A DNA stretch of 64,000 nucleotides. It comes from Monosporascus cannonballus. Its lineage: Eukaryota; Ascomycota; Sordariomycetes; Xylariales. The position numbers and the translations under genes are program-made. The stretch spans positions 62,001-126,000 of the forward strand of contig QJNS01000128.1 of the NCBI GenBank assembly GCA_004154925.1. The letters are read 5' to 3'. The notes below the pieces were generated by a model, which had not been told where the DNA came from, did no database searches, and saw nothing but the letters and a program-made list of their open reading frames with translations. Shown in pieces: positions 24,115 to 35,924 of the stretch. Within the stretch, counting starts at the first letter, position 1. Each line of letters opens with the position of its first letter.

Positions 24115-26720
24115 CCTCTTATTAATAATAATTTTAATTATACATGCATTACATTTAATAACTTCAGTGCAGTTTTATAATTGTTATTTTCCTATTAAAA
24201 GTAAGTGTCCGCTTTTTATAAAGTTGGCAATTATTGTTCTTATAATATATTTTTAATAATGTTATTGAACTTTACACGTTATAGCGTAAAACATTTAAGT
24301 TGTGCACATAACGAGTGGTTTTGCATTGGTACGTGCACTCTTCAGTCTAGGTTAGGAGACTGGCCCATACGCAGAAGCCGCATGCTGCTTATTAAGTTCC
24401 TCTTCCATTTGGAAAGTCAAGTTCTAGTAAAACACCCGACATAGTAAATGACCCTCGTATACAAAGGTTACAACATCACTACTCTTAATCAAGGCATAAC
24501 AAAGAGGAAGGATAAAGCAAAAAAAAATTTAAATAAAATAAAATAAAAAAGGGCTATTAATCGTCTTCTTATAGAAAAACGTAAAGAGAGGATAGCAGGT
24601 GACGCGATTTCTAAACTAATTAATAGATGTGAAACAAATGATATCTCGTAATACATCATCGATTCTCTTTCATTACAAAAATAGTAGTTCTGATTAGCAC
24701 AACGGCAAGTATAAATCATTAGCTATGAAGATGAATAATACGAGGCTGTTAGGCGGAGTAAAGGCTGTTATTTTGCATTACTTGATGTCGCCCTAACCTT
24801 TCCGAATTGATTTTGTTAAGTCACTATGTTCCTTAAGGTGGGCACGAACCGGGATTCCCTTTCCAATCGCATCCGGAATCTTTATCATCCGGGGATGTTG
24901 TCTGTATATCTTCGAAACTATCCGACGAAGGGCTATAAGGCGTAGCGCTAACAATTTTTTCTGAAGGTGAGCAGCTCTCAATTTTTATTCGCCCACATTA
25001 ACCAATCAACTTCGGCAGAAAAAGCTACCTTTAGCCACATCTTATCGCGCGTTATAATATAAGTACTAACACCGGTTGTTATTACAAATCGCTATATCAC
25101 ATTCCGCATAACGAGACGTTATTTATCGGGCTTGCTGCCGATTCATAATACCATTGTTTGCAACTTAAAGCCTTAATCGCCGCGTATTACGATAAAATAT
25201 TTTAAATAAATTTAATATCTTAAAGCGGATTTCCTTAAAACGTTATAATATTAATTTGTAAAGATTTCCATATTACTAATACGAAATAAGCTCCCTAAAG
25301 TTTTTTAGCAACCGTTAAAAAATAACTCGAAATGTCGAATACTTTTGTTAATAAATGCTTTTCGAAAAGATGTAACGTTTCCGTAAGCTTTCTATAATAA
25401 ATTCCCCTACTTTTACAAAAAAAATTATTATTAATAATAATATAAGATAAAAAATTATATATAAAAATTTGCGTTACGTTACGCCAAAAATTATAATTCT
25501 ATTTAAATTTAGATTTTCGCTAGTTACCGAAATTCACGCCGTTTATATTAAGGTTATATTTATAAGTAACTTAAAGTATTATAATTATTTTTTTCGCTTA
25601 ATTTCCGAAAAAATTACTAATAGAAATTTTGTATTTGTTTCCTATTTTGAGCTTTTTCTGAATTAATAGAATCCGTTTTTTTTGCCGTCTACATAATATT
25701 AAAAAATAAAACGATAAAATTATTAATTTAAATAATTTAATTTAGTGTATTATTAGACGTTAAAAGTTTTATGGCTGAAGTATAGGTAAAGGAACGTTTT
25801 TAGCCTTTTTTAAATGAATAAGTTATTTTATTATTTTATTTTATTTTCGGGCGGGTTTTATTATTTTTAATTAATTAATTATTTTGTCATTTCGGATTTT
25901 TTTCGAATTGTATTTATTATTATTCATCCTTTTTCGCAAAATTGCAAAAATAATTATAACGAAAAAAAAGTTATTAAAAATATATAATACGGAAGGTTAT
26001 AAATATTCTGAAATTTATCTATAAGATAAATTACTATACGTTAAGTTAAATTTAACAAATCATTACTTTTTCTATTAATTTTTCTGATTTTTAATTATAA
26101 AACGTTTATAAAACCGCCGTTTTTGTCTAAATAATAACCTGTTTATATTACGAATAGCTTATAATAAACCAGGATCTAAGCTTTAAAACCGGTATTATCG
26201 GCTTTATTCAAAATCGTAATGTTAAAAAGCGGTTTTCCGTTATACCTTATAATATATTTATTTATATTAATATTAAATTTTGAAACGTAAAGTTTAAGTA
26301 TTTTGTTTTATATTTATTTAGCCCATTTAATATAACGTTTAAAAGTAACCTAAATTAACGTTCTTAATTCCAAATCCGAAACCGGCGATAAATAACTTGT
26401 TATCGATTTCGAAAAAAAAAGCTAATAATCGAGTAATACGATAAAAAGTCCGAATTTATTTAGTACGAATCGACCGCCGTTTTTTTTATAATCATATATA
26501 TAAATTAAGGTAAAGAAAAATAAATCTAATTTTTTAATATACGTATCGTATTATTAGTAATCGCAAAAACCTGGTTTTTTTCTATTCGAGTTTATAGTTA
26601 TTTATTTATTAAATTTATTTCTTAATTAATTAAGATAATATAAAAAAACAAACCTTAATAAAATAAATAATAACAACTTTACTTAGGTTTTACGCTTATC
26701 GATAATTAATAGTTTAAAAT
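24115..26720. other. No gene seen; partly RIP-degraded unique or unknown repeat
   Basis: Bases 24115-25000 have moderate AT content and no recognisable gene. From about 25,000 to 26,720 the sequence is as AT-rich as the gypsy block but does not match its LTRs or pol. Bases 27049-27290 look like its continuation beyond solo LTR F. It could be an older RIP-mutated transposon of another type; I found no termini or motif to name it. Confidence 0.5.
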
Positions 26721-26725
26721 AAGTT

Positions 26726-27043
26726 TGTGACGAGCTAGAGGTTTAACCAACTATTAAACCTTAGTCGTACGGGTTTATGTTGGCAGGAGTATCGTGGGAA
26801 TCTGAGCAATAGATACAGTAATCGTGTCACGTCTCGTAATACCAAGGGTGCCTTGGGTAACGATGTTGTATTGCAAGCTGAAGCTATCTAGACTATGGAA
26901 ACAATGAGCGTATATATCCTTCTCCTGCTTGCTGGATCACCACCAGTAAGTTGGTGATCCATCACGTGACCTGCCCCACCACGCACTTATGGTTGGGTTA
27001 TGTCAGACCGTCTCTGGAGACCGTGGCGCGTTGGGCCATGACA
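26726..27043 (-). mobile_element. Solo LTR F
   Basis: This 318-bp solo LTR of the same broad family starts TGTGACGAGC and ends GGCCATGACA on the plus strand, with the perfect 5-bp duplication AAGTT at 26721-26725 and 27044-27048. It is much less mutated than its surroundings. It contains an inverted version of the GGATCACCAA unit (around 26,933-26,965) that is tandemly repeated in the LTRs of B. Confidence 0.9.
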
Positions 27044-27048
27044 AAGTT

Positions 27049-28206
27049 TTAATTAACGGATTAAGTAACGCGTTAAGGCGGAAAATGCCTTTATTTATAA
27101 GGTTTTTTTTATACGCATCAGGGTCCAGCTGTACGGCTGGAGTTTGTGATTCTATTTTAACGTTTGCAGTTTTCCGTTTCGGGCCTATTTTTGGCCTTAT
27201 TTTGTACCGAAAATTAGCAGGAAACCTGGTGTTAAACGGAAGGAAAAGACAGCAATATCGTTAACGTCGATATTTGGAGCACCCCCGCACATACGTGTCT
27301 GTGAAGTAGCGCAACTTAGTGGAGTTTTAGTGGGCTTAGTTGCTGTTCTAGGCTAATTGGCCCACTAAAAAATTGTTGCAACTAACTCCCTATGGCCCTC
27401 CGTCGGATACATGTCTGAAGCCGGAACTAGGCATGATTTATTCAATAGTGTCGCCAAAGCGACGCCACTATTGCGTGGCTAGCAATAGGGGTATATATTG
27501 TCAAATTATTACCACGACAGATGATGCTAGGACTTATCAGATTCTTGGAGAAAGCGGCAAGGAATCATCTGCCGTGATGGACCTCTAAAGTGATGGGCTC
27601 TTAGCTGTTTCTAGTCAACACGCAAGTCCATACTAGAAAGAAAAGCAGCAATGATGATGTGCTCATCTGCCGAAAGTACTCTGTCGACGAGGGTGGTGAT
27701 CTGCAGGTATGAATATCTTTTTTCCGACAGACTCGGGGCTCAAAGCATCCCTAAAGACTATCATCATGCACTCCTCCCCTCTAAAACACATGCGGTTTCA
27801 ATATAGCACCCATCTGGACTTCGAAAACGTCTGATTATGAATTCGATGGCAGTCCCTCAAACATCTCATTCGGATAGGAGGGTCAGGCCCTTTGAAATTC
27901 CCACTTTATGGATGCCAACGCTTGGCTATGATCAATACGGATGCTTGATCAAACCTTATTCAACGTAGAGAATTCACCCACATTACGCATTCGTCTGACA
28001 CATTGTGATCAATTCTTAATCGGTATATATGATGTCTGCTTTCGAGTTTGTGCAACTCCCGCCCCCTTCCTCATCTCCTTCCAAACCTTCTTTTGAGTAA
28101 ATCAGGCACTGCGGGCAGTGTCGTCGAGCGAGTCTCGGTCCCCCTTTTCCTTCTTCCCATATTGGATTAATCATAGTCTTGGGTCGCTTCATCATTGGTG
28201 ATAATC
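27049..28206. other. Intergenic; border of RIP block
   Basis: The AT-rich block ends at about 27,290. Bases 27308-27382 contain an imperfect inverted repeat (TTTAGTGGGC against GCCCACTAAA, with GCAAC at both outer ends) that could fold into a hairpin, too short to classify. The rest, including some 500 bases upstream of the transporter start, holds no recognised gene. It would carry the transporter promoter. Confidence 0.45.
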
Positions 28207-30129
28207 ATGGGTATCGGAGTTCTAGAAGACTCTTACCTGGCGAAGCCTCCAGGGACTTCGAATATCGGCGAGAATCCACAGTCGTCTTCGGAAACAGGTC
28301 GGCAGCCTGTCCATTGCGCTTCCCTGTACAGTAACAGTTGTCAGCTAACTCCCCTGGCTTTTAGCGTCCGTTGAGGATCCGAAGAAGGATGGTGATATCA
28401 TTCTCGTTCCGCAGCCAAGCGACTCACCAAACGATCCGCTTAACGTAAGTGTACTTGCTACGCAGAATTGGAGTGTTATAGTACCGACTTGAGCCAGTGG
28501 TCTTCAGCATGGAAAAATAGTCAAATGCTTATACTTGCATTCAGCTCCGGCGTCACAGTCGCGTAAGTCCCCATTACCAATCGTCCACCAGTCCAAACGG
28601 GTACCTAACATCATGTCAGACTAGGTCCTATGATTTCACCGGGCTTGGTGGTCATAAGCAAGCAATACGATGTCGACCTTGATACGGTTACTGCCTTCAC
28701 GGTCGGCACCATCATCCTGTTCACCGGCTCTGTGACCTTCTTCACGGCATCTGGGGCCAATATCTGGGGAAAGCGACCCTTTTTCGTAATATCCACAGTC
28801 CTGTTACTTATATCAAATGTCTGGGGTTACTTTGCAAATGTATGTAATGAACGCCTGATTCACTCCGGACGCTGCTGACGAGCATAGTCATTTCCTTCCC
28901 TGGCCGCAATGCGCATTTTTCAGGGTATTGTCTCGGCTCCACTGGAGACTCTAGTAACGTCCACTGTTTCCGACCTCTTCTTCGCACACCAAAGGGGTCT
29001 TCGCCTCTCTCTGTGGAATATTATGTTGGCCACGGGTGTTCTACTTGGGCAAGTCCTCCATGAATGGCAAAACTATGATTCTCGCTAGCATTAGGACAGC
29101 CAGATTATTGCGGGCTTTATCATCGAATCACTCGGCGTCCCTGCGGTGTTCGGCCTAGCTGCAGTCGCTTATTGCCTTGTTTTGCCACCAATGTACTTCG
29201 TCGTCATGGAGACAACATATACGAGGCCACGTGACAATGCCAAAGCGATCTTACTGGATGAGCTTGTGGCAGACAAAAAGGGGGGTGCCCAAGACTCTTG
29301 GACGGAGCTCGAAGAAAAACCGGTCAAAGAACCAAAAGAAGCTTATGTGAGCCAATTGAGGCTTTTCAGGGGTCGGCTATCTCAGCAGTCCTTCTGGAAA
29401 GGCGCTTTGAAGCCATTTCCTCTCATTGCTTTCCCTGAAGTTCTCTTCTCGACGTTCGTTTATGCATCTTTTGCTGGCTCTTGATGATCGGTGTCCTATC
29501 TGTCAGCATCTTCGCAGCACCTCCATATAGCCTCAACCCGGCCCAAATCGGTCTTACCAACCTCCCGCTGACGATTGGTGCGCTCATATTCACGCCTATA
29601 GCCGGATGGGTGACAGATGCCGTACCTATGTGGCTGGCGAAGCGCAATAATGGTATCTATGAGCCGGAGTTCCGCCTCGTTCTCATGGCTATTGCTCTCC
29701 CCGTTTCGACAGTGGGCTTTATCGGGTTCGGCATATCAACTGAAGAGGGTCTACCGCTGGCTTGGTGCTTGGTCTGGATTACCATGCACTCCGTGGCAGT
29801 CCCGTTTGCAACGCAAGCCTCTCTCAGTTATGTGATCGACTGCCATACCCAAGATGCCAACCAGGCCTTTGTGACGATCAACTTCGTTAAGGCACTCATG
29901 AGCTTCATAGCTTCGTCTGTCTCGAATGGTTTGTTGGAGAAGTATGGCCCCAAGCCGTTATTTATCGGAATCGCCATGTTGAACCTGGGGATCAGCGCTT
30001 TGACGATCCCGAGCTACATCTATGGCAAGAGGTTACGAAGCTGGGTAAGGAATTTACTCTTCGTATCTACAACGATGCATTCTAACACGTTAGCAGGTGG
30101 CACGCAGCGAATGGACAAAAAAGATTTGA
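28207..30129 (+). pseudogene. MFS transporter gene with a one-base frameshift
   Basis: This is a major facilitator superfamily exporter of the fungal drug/SVOP-like group, about 570 residues, expected to move small molecules across the plasma membrane by proton antiport. Exons by splice signals: 28207-28297, 28365-28444, 28498-28562, 28620-28839, 28888-29052, 29104-30044 and 30097-30129. Family landmarks are MGIGVLED at the start, ILVPQPSDSPNDPLNW before the first helix, LGPMISPGLVV, the motif A version WGKRPFF, SAPLETLVTSTVSDLFF, LNPAQIGLTNLPL and the end SWVARSEWTKKI. In exon six the frame shifts at a T run near 29,468-29,472. Read as is, it stops at 29482-29484; one more T would restore the conserved reading. 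Either a real recent pseudogene or a homopolymer sequencing error. The donor of the fifth intron (GTCCTC) is unusual. Confidence 0.85.
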
Positions 30130-30873
30130 AAGACATCTAAAACAAAACGCCGCACGATAAGTACAGCTTTAGAGCTGCGGCTATTGGGACGAGACGTCCT
30201 CAATGATTTCCATGTTCTTTTCCGAGCCGAGGCCGGGATTTAGTGTAACGTAATTACCCCTTGTTTAACATAGTGAGCCTGCGAACAAAATAGACGAGGG
30301 TTATTACTGTATGTCGATAATCCATATTCCTAAAAACCGACTTCCTTATTTGACCTTAGTACATCCCAAATAAGAAGTAAAGGTAAGCGCACCATACGGA
30401 CAGTGCATCGTTCCATCTCTTAAACCCCTGCCAATTTGCATGGCCCCGGAAGCCCCGATTCTTGACCCGACCTTATCGCCAATCGACCTCGCTTCCCGTC
30501 GATGACCTGATCGACGATTTGACCTAGAAGCTCTCGAGCCCTAGAGCGCTGAAGCCCTTAAAGCCCAGCAAACAGTACTTAAAACGAGGGCTATTGTGCT
30601 GCGACGCCCTCGTAAGTCGAGACACACGACGCGTGCGATCCAATGCGCCTGCAATTGGGAGCAAGCGGAGTGCGCCGAAGGCGGCGAGCAGCCTCTTGTA
30701 TGGCCTAGATTTGACGGAGTAAAGCTTTATATATTCCCCAAAACATATAATATTATAACATAACCATATCGGATTCTACCTATTATAGGTTAATATAAGC
30801 ACATGTAATCAAATATATAAGTGTTAAATTAAGTACAATATACACGTAGTTGCTTTAATTATAATAATATATT
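30130..30873. other. No gene seen; contains an AT-rich patch
   Basis: Bases 30130-30700 have normal composition, with stretches that look coding-like but no frame I recognise. Bases 30721-30873 are abruptly AT-rich, immediately before the amidase relic. This suggests that a deletion or insertion junction lies here and that the 5' half of the amidase gene was lost. Confidence 0.4.
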
Positions 30874-31728
30874 ATGAGACAACCAGACTCATACCTCGAT
30901 CTCGATTGCTTGTCCCCTGCTGAGGCCCTGCGCACCGCCCGCTTCAGTCTGCCAATGATGGTGTGGGAGAAGGTGCCCCGGGGGTGCAAAGAGATGGCGA
31001 GCAGGGTCCTCGACGCTATGAGAGCAGCGGGTGCCGATATTCTCGAGACCGACTTCCCGAGCGTCGAGGAGCGCGGCAATGAGGCGCGCTCCTGGGACTG
31101 GGAGCACGGCGGCTCAGAGCGGTCCGAATGGACCGTCACCAAGGTTGAGGCTTACGACTGCATCAACGCGTACCTGGCCAACCTCAAACGGTCACCAGTC
31201 CAGTCGCTCGGGGACGTCATACTGTACAACCGCGAGAATACAGGGACCGAGGGCGGCGAACCGCGCGTGCACCCGGCCTTCCCTGACGGCCAGCAGACCT
31301 TCCTCGGGATCGCCGAGTCCCGCGGCGTTAGGGACGACAGGTACCACGCAGCGCTGCGCCACATCGGGCGGCAAGCCCGCGAGAAGGGCATCGACGCCGC
31401 CCTGAGAGGGTACCGTAGGGGTCGGGGGGAGGGCCCCGGCATGCCGATAGTTATCACAGCGCTGGACGCCCTGATGTTCTGCGACCGCCGGGATATCGGC
31501 CAGGAGTATGTTGTGCTGGCCGGGTATCCCATCGCATGTATTCTTATCGGTGTCTATGAACACGGCATGCCCGTGAGCCTCTCGGTGCGGTCTACCGGGT
31601 GGAAGGAGGCGGAGCTGGTGAAGTGAACCAGCGCCATCGAGGATCTGTGGAATAGGGAGAACGGCTAGCGCACCACGCCGACATGCAGAAACCTCCACGC
31701 CAAGATTATACCGCTTGGAGGGCTTGAT
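30874..31728 (+). pseudogene. Amidase, C-terminal relic
   Basis: This is the C-terminal half of an amidase-signature enzyme (hydrolysis of carboxylic amides). Recognisable segments are TVTKVEAYDCINAYL, NRENTGTEGG, VHPAFPDGQQTFL, ALDALMFCDR-IGQEY, LAGYPIACI-IGV-EHGMPVSLS and TGWKEAELVK. The N-terminal half, with the catalytic Lys-Ser-Ser triad and the GSS-GS loop, is absent; an AT-rich patch replaces it upstream. After ELVK the next two expected tryptophans are stops (TGA at 31624-31626, TAG at 31666-31668), and the frame continues as SAIEDLWNRENG and then TPTCRNLHAKIIP. Both changes are G-to-A, compatible with RIP at the edge of the repeat block. The gene cannot make an active amidase. Confidence 0.85.
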
Positions 31729-31975
31729 TAGAGCTATGGAAATTTTGGGAGGAATTTGGTCGGGTGCGCCGGCATTTTAAAGACTAATTCGAGATATAAC
31801 GACGTGCTAAGTGGCCAAGCGACCAAGAGGAGGTCTGGGGGAGCGCGTGAAGCACTGATATTTACAAATTTTCAGACACGCTGATCCGACAGAAAAAAAA
31901 ATGCAAACCCCCCCTTGCCAGTAAATCCTTCCCCCAGACACTCGGCCCCCTTTATATACTTAGAGCCCAACAAGC

Positions 31976-33832
31976 TCACCAGTTCTCCCAGATGTGTTCC
32001 GGCAGCACATTTCGCATGACGGCCCAGTGGCCGCGGGCGCTCTGCGTATGCCATTTCGCCAGCTTCTCCGTCTCGTTCTTGCGCAGGATGCCGATGTCGC
32101 TGCCCCGCAGGAGCGCGGAGTCGTGCACCTCATGCTTGGGGAGCAGGTAGGCCTTCCGGGCGAGGCTCTGGAGGTAGTCGGCCTCGCGGACCTTCCTGAA
32201 CGCGATTTCGTGGTCCGTCTTGACGCAGAACATGATGACGTTGTCGAAGTCGCGCCCGTTCTCCTCGACCTCCTCCTCGGAGGGCTTAGGCGATTCACGG
32301 AAGATCCGGCAGGACGGGAAAACGCTGCGCACCGTGTTGACCACGATGCTCAGCGGAGGCAGAGTGAAGTCGCCGGCGTAGTTCTGAGAAAGTCAATTTT
32401 CATCCAGCTAGTTATGAATCATATTTGGTACTTACAATAGCCACAACACCATTTGGCTTCAGCAGGGCATACAAAGACATGAGGAACTCTTGGGTGAAGA
32501 GATCGATCGGCTCCGCACCACCTGTGAACACGTCATGGATGATGTAGTCGTATGTAGATGCCTGTTCCACCATGTTCTTTTGAGTCCACTGGACTGCATC
32601 TGTAATCTCTGCGGTGATATTAGAGGGAAGGCCAAAGTACTTCTTAGAAAAATCATAGACTATGGGATCAATTTCGACGATTGTGGTATCAATGCCGTGA
32701 GCTACCAGAGCCGACGGTGTCGTTCCGATTCCCAGCCCGCTAGATTATCATCAGCAAATACCCCTAATCGCGGAAGATGGTAATCTCACATGTTCAGAGC
32801 TTTGGCCTCGTTGTCAGGTACCCTGTTCGGAACATCGACCAGACGTACAGCTTCCAACTGGGTAAACACGCTATAGATGGGCTCGCCGACCCTCACTTTC
32901 TCGAACTTTGTCCATTCGCCGCCTAATAAGCTGTGATCACACCTCATGGCCCTGAACCCGTCCTTGTGGCTATCCAAGACCGATATATAGCCGGTCACCG
33001 ATTCCCACCGGTCAACCAGGGACCAGCCTTGGGCATTGAGGGTCGCGTTGAGCGAAGCCGTGGCCTGCGGGGTAAGGATGTGCGGGTTCATGAAGGTCGC
33101 ATGCAAGAGGGCCGGAATGCCCAGGAGCAGGAGCTTCGAGCGGGCCATGATGGTGTACGTCACCGCAAGGACTGTCTCAAGGCCCATGCGCGTCTGCGGA
33201 AGTGACTTTCCGATCGATGCTACGATGTGCTTGATGCTCTCGAGCTCGACGACCCTAAAAGTGGCATAGGCGCCGATTCCCGGGGTCGCCTCCGCTATGA
33301 ACCCCGGCAGGCGGCTCAGGTCCGCCACCTCCAGCGTGTCCGCCGTGCACGCCGTGGTAAGGATCAACAGGGGGGCCAGGGTCAGACCCTCGGTAATTGC
33401 CGGTCCATAAGTAGCGCCGAAGGTTCCGCTCAGCTTGAAGAGGTAGAACTGAGCCATGGGGATATACGCGGCCACCAGAGGGATAAAGAAAAGAGTCTTG
33501 TACGGCAGCGCTCTCCTCAGAGCCAGGTTGGAACTCCACCCAACAAACAGGGCCGCCCAGACCACTGTGTTATGCCACGCCGTAGCAGGGATCTGGCCAT
33601 ATACGGGCGACAGCGCCAGTAGGGAGACATTGGAGGAAATTGCCATAAGGGTGATCAAGACCAGCGATCGTATATAGACACCACCCTGATTCACAACGTG
33701 ATTGGCGAAGGTGTTCTCCTTGGCATTGGCGGCAAGTCTTTTGAGCTCATCTTCGGCTTCTTTTGCTGAAGGCGTGGATACCTCCTTGGGCAAGGACTGC
33801 GGCGCCTTCGGCGTCTGTTTTCGGGGCGGCAT
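31976..33832 (-). CDS. Membrane-anchored spermine/spermidine synthase-like protein
   Basis: The gene has three exons, 33832-32790, 32739-32436 and 32383-31976, giving about 584 residues. The first 50 residues are polar and charged. Residues about 50-270 form several hydrophobic helices (for example around SLVLITLMAISSNVSLLAL and TVVWAALFVGW). The C-terminal half is a Rossmann methyltransferase-like fold of the polyamine synthase family: NIGLGIGTTPSAL at the cofactor loop, then TTIVEIDP, YDYIIHDVFTGGAEP and a QEFL-SLYALLKPNGVVAI segment. Such fusions are common in filamentous fungi, and their substrate is generally unknown. Whether it makes polyamines or is a methyltransferase cannot be told. 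Both introns are about 50 bp with clean GTGAGA/GTAAGT donors. It ends about 250 bp from the amidase relic, tail to tail. Confidence 0.88.
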
Positions 33833-34724
33833 GATGAGAAGGACTGGGATGAGGCGGTGCAGGTAATACGATTATGCACAAATACGACTACACCCGAGTA
33901 AACATTGAAAATAGATAGAGATGATGGCAATGCCAATAGCAAGAACCGAGCAATGCAAGACAATTCAACAGCCAGCTGTTGAAGCAATTCTCCTTTATCA
34001 AATTCGTTTTATAAGAACAGGTGTTGATATTTAACCAGCCACGCTAATGTCTGCCCCCAATCATGTACATGACTTACCCCATGCGGCTGGGCGGTTTCAG
34101 TTTGATTCCACTGAGGCTGAAAAATGTGGCGGTGCACTTACTTGTACTAACAACTCACTGCGAAATCACCTCGTTATGTAGACGTGGATAGTACTAAAGA
34201 ATTACGATATATGGAATACTCTGGATGGCCTAATCGACATATCGTCTTCATTAAGAATCAAAGGCATAGGCTTTGGTCACAGACCCGATGGCTAGTGGCT
34301 ATTGTTTGGGCTCAGGAGATGGTCACAAGCTCTCGCCATGACAGGGGGGGATTTAGCTAAGGGGCTAAATTGCAATTTAACGAAGTTAAGGATCGTTAGA
34401 CAGCTGGATCAGTTCTTGGCTCCTTGATATTTGTGTTACGTTATCCTCAATAGTTACCGGATATTCGTTGAATTCGAAGCACGAATAGGAACATCCGAAT
34501 CTGGAACCGTGACATAGAACGAAGTGCATGCATAAAGCATTCACGCCCAGACTCAGGTTCCAAGTAGGCTCCCGACACTAAGCCCAAATTAACTTAACGC
34601 CGCATCCTGCCATCATCGCGCCCCCTCCAAGGCCTTGGAGTGCCTTGTACCTGAGTTAGATTAAGCTTAATTCTTAATACTATCGACTTCTGACTGCGAA
34701 TATTCTTCCAACAACACTGCAAAA
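33833..34724. other. Intergenic region between divergent genes
   Basis: This region of 892 bp separates the spermine-synthase-like gene (minus) from ERCC1 (plus). It should contain both promoters. A TTAAGCTTAATTCTTAATAC stretch lies shortly before the ERCC1 start. No coding sequence or repeat was recognised. Confidence 0.5.
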
Positions 34725-35924
34725 ATGGATGACGATGACTTCGGTGCTGATCCAGAGTTCTTGTCTGCTCTCGCCTCCTCGGCTTCTGGAGCTGGCTCCA
34801 GTAAAGCACGACCGCCCCAACCCGCAACCAACCGTGTTCAACAGCCCACTCCCCAGAAGGTCCAGCAGCCAACGCCGCAACGATTAGACAAAGCACCACC
34901 AGCAAACGCGTCGGGTCCCAAGGTCGTGCAGCCGACGCCACAAGCGCTTCCCCAACGTTCCTCGGGCTCTTCCATATTGGTGTCCCCGCGTCAGAAGGGA
35001 AACCCGGTCCTAGCATCACTGCGCTCTTTACCATGGGAGTACAGCGATATACCGGCGGATTACGGGCTGGGTTTGACCACATGTGCTCTCTTTCTGAGCC
35101 TTAAGTACCACAGGTTACATCCGGAATATATCTACACGCGAATTCGGAACTTACAAGGGAAATACAGTCTGCGTATACTGCTGACGATGGTGGATATCCC
35201 GAATCATGAGGATTCCTTACGTGAGTTGTCTAAAACATCATTGGTGAACAATGTCACCATCATCCTCTGCTGGTCGGCTGCCGAAGCCGCAAGATATCTT
35301 GAACTTTATAAATCCTACGAGCATGCCAACTTCAACGCCATCAAGGGTCAGCAAGCCACAAGCTACGCGGAAAAGCTCGTCGAGTTCGTCACAGTACCCC
35401 GAGGCATCAACAAAGCCGACGCCATTTCCTTAGTCGGCGCATTTGGTAGTCTGAAAAACGCAATCAATGCCGACCCTGAACAAGTCGCAGTCATTGGCGG
35501 ATGGGGAGAGAAGAAAGTTAAGAGATGGTGTAGCGTGGTCGAAGAGCCATTCAGGGTGAAAAAGGCAGCGAAGAGGCGCCTGGACTCGGGTGAAGCCAGC
35601 ACAGTGATTGACGAGGCCATCCCGCTCAGTCGAGCACCTCTGAAGGATATGCCGACTTTTGCGGCAAGTGCTTCCAGAGGTACGACGACTTCCCAACTTA
35701 AGGAGATGGGAAAAGAGAAGTCACAGGACAAAAGTACGCCTGCGCAACTCCAGTCTCTGGGCCCTTGCAGTGAAGATGATGAGGAAGCGATGATTGCGGC
35801 TGCCATTGACGAATCTAAGAAGACCGCCGCTCAGGAGAGGTCATCATCAAGTGCCAGTGCTCGAAAAGACGAGCTTAGTGACGGCATCGCAGCTGCGTTA
35901 GCTAAGCTGCGTGAAAATGGATGA
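34725..35924 (+). CDS. rad10: ERCC1/Rad10/Swi10 nucleotide excision repair subunit
   Basis: This is the non-catalytic partner of the XPF/Rad1 nuclease, making the 5' incision in nucleotide excision repair and acting in single-strand annealing. Single exon of 399 residues. The N-terminal 80 residues are low complexity with three V-Q-(Q/P)-T-P-Q repeats (about residues 38-73). The ERCC1 central domain spans about 84-205 (NPVLASLRSLPWEYSDI, DYGLGLTTCALFLSLKYHRLHPEYI in part, LGKY-like NLQGKYSLRILL, then DSLRELSKTSLVNNVTIIL). A tandem helix-hairpin-helix follows at about 226-270 (NKADAISLVGAFGSLKNAI, GWGEKKVKRW). The C-terminal 110 residues are a variable acidic/Ser-rich tail, usual in filamentous fungi. 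It starts at the first ATG after an upstream stop-rich leader. Confidence 0.95.
   Translation: MDDDDFGADPEFLSALASSASGAGSSKARPPQPATNRVQQPTPQKVQQPTPQRLDKAPPANASGPKVVQPTPQALPQRSSGSSILVSPRQKGNPVLASLRSLPWEYSDIPADYGLGLTTCALFLSLKYHRLHPEYIYTRIRNLQGKYSLRILLTMVDIPNHEDSLRELSKTSLVNNVTIILCWSAAEAARYLELYKSYEHANFNAIKGQQATSYAEKLVEFVTVPRGINKADAISLVGAFGSLKNAINADPEQVAVIGGWGEKKVKRWCSVVEEPFRVKKAAKRRLDSGEASTVIDEAIPLSRAPLKDMPTFAASASRGTTTSQLKEMGKEKSQDKSTPAQLQSLGPCSEDDEEAMIAAAIDESKKTAAQERSSSSASARKDELSDGIAAALAKLRENG

Noticed and set aside
23830..24256. Frames of 116 and 88 codons in the right half of solo LTR E
   Set aside because: They lie in LTR sequence with tandem CTCAAGG-like words and have no recognisable protein.
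24440..24720. Possible tRNA or small RNA gene
   Set aside because: Looked for A- and B-box and T-loop (GTTCGANTC) patterns; none convincing here or elsewhere in the window.
27308..27382. Imperfect inverted repeat considered as a MITE
   Set aside because: Arms are short and no target duplication could be identified.
31152..31698. Long minus-strand frames opposite the amidase relic
   Set aside because: Shadows of GC-rich coding sequence; the plus strand carries the recognisable amidase.
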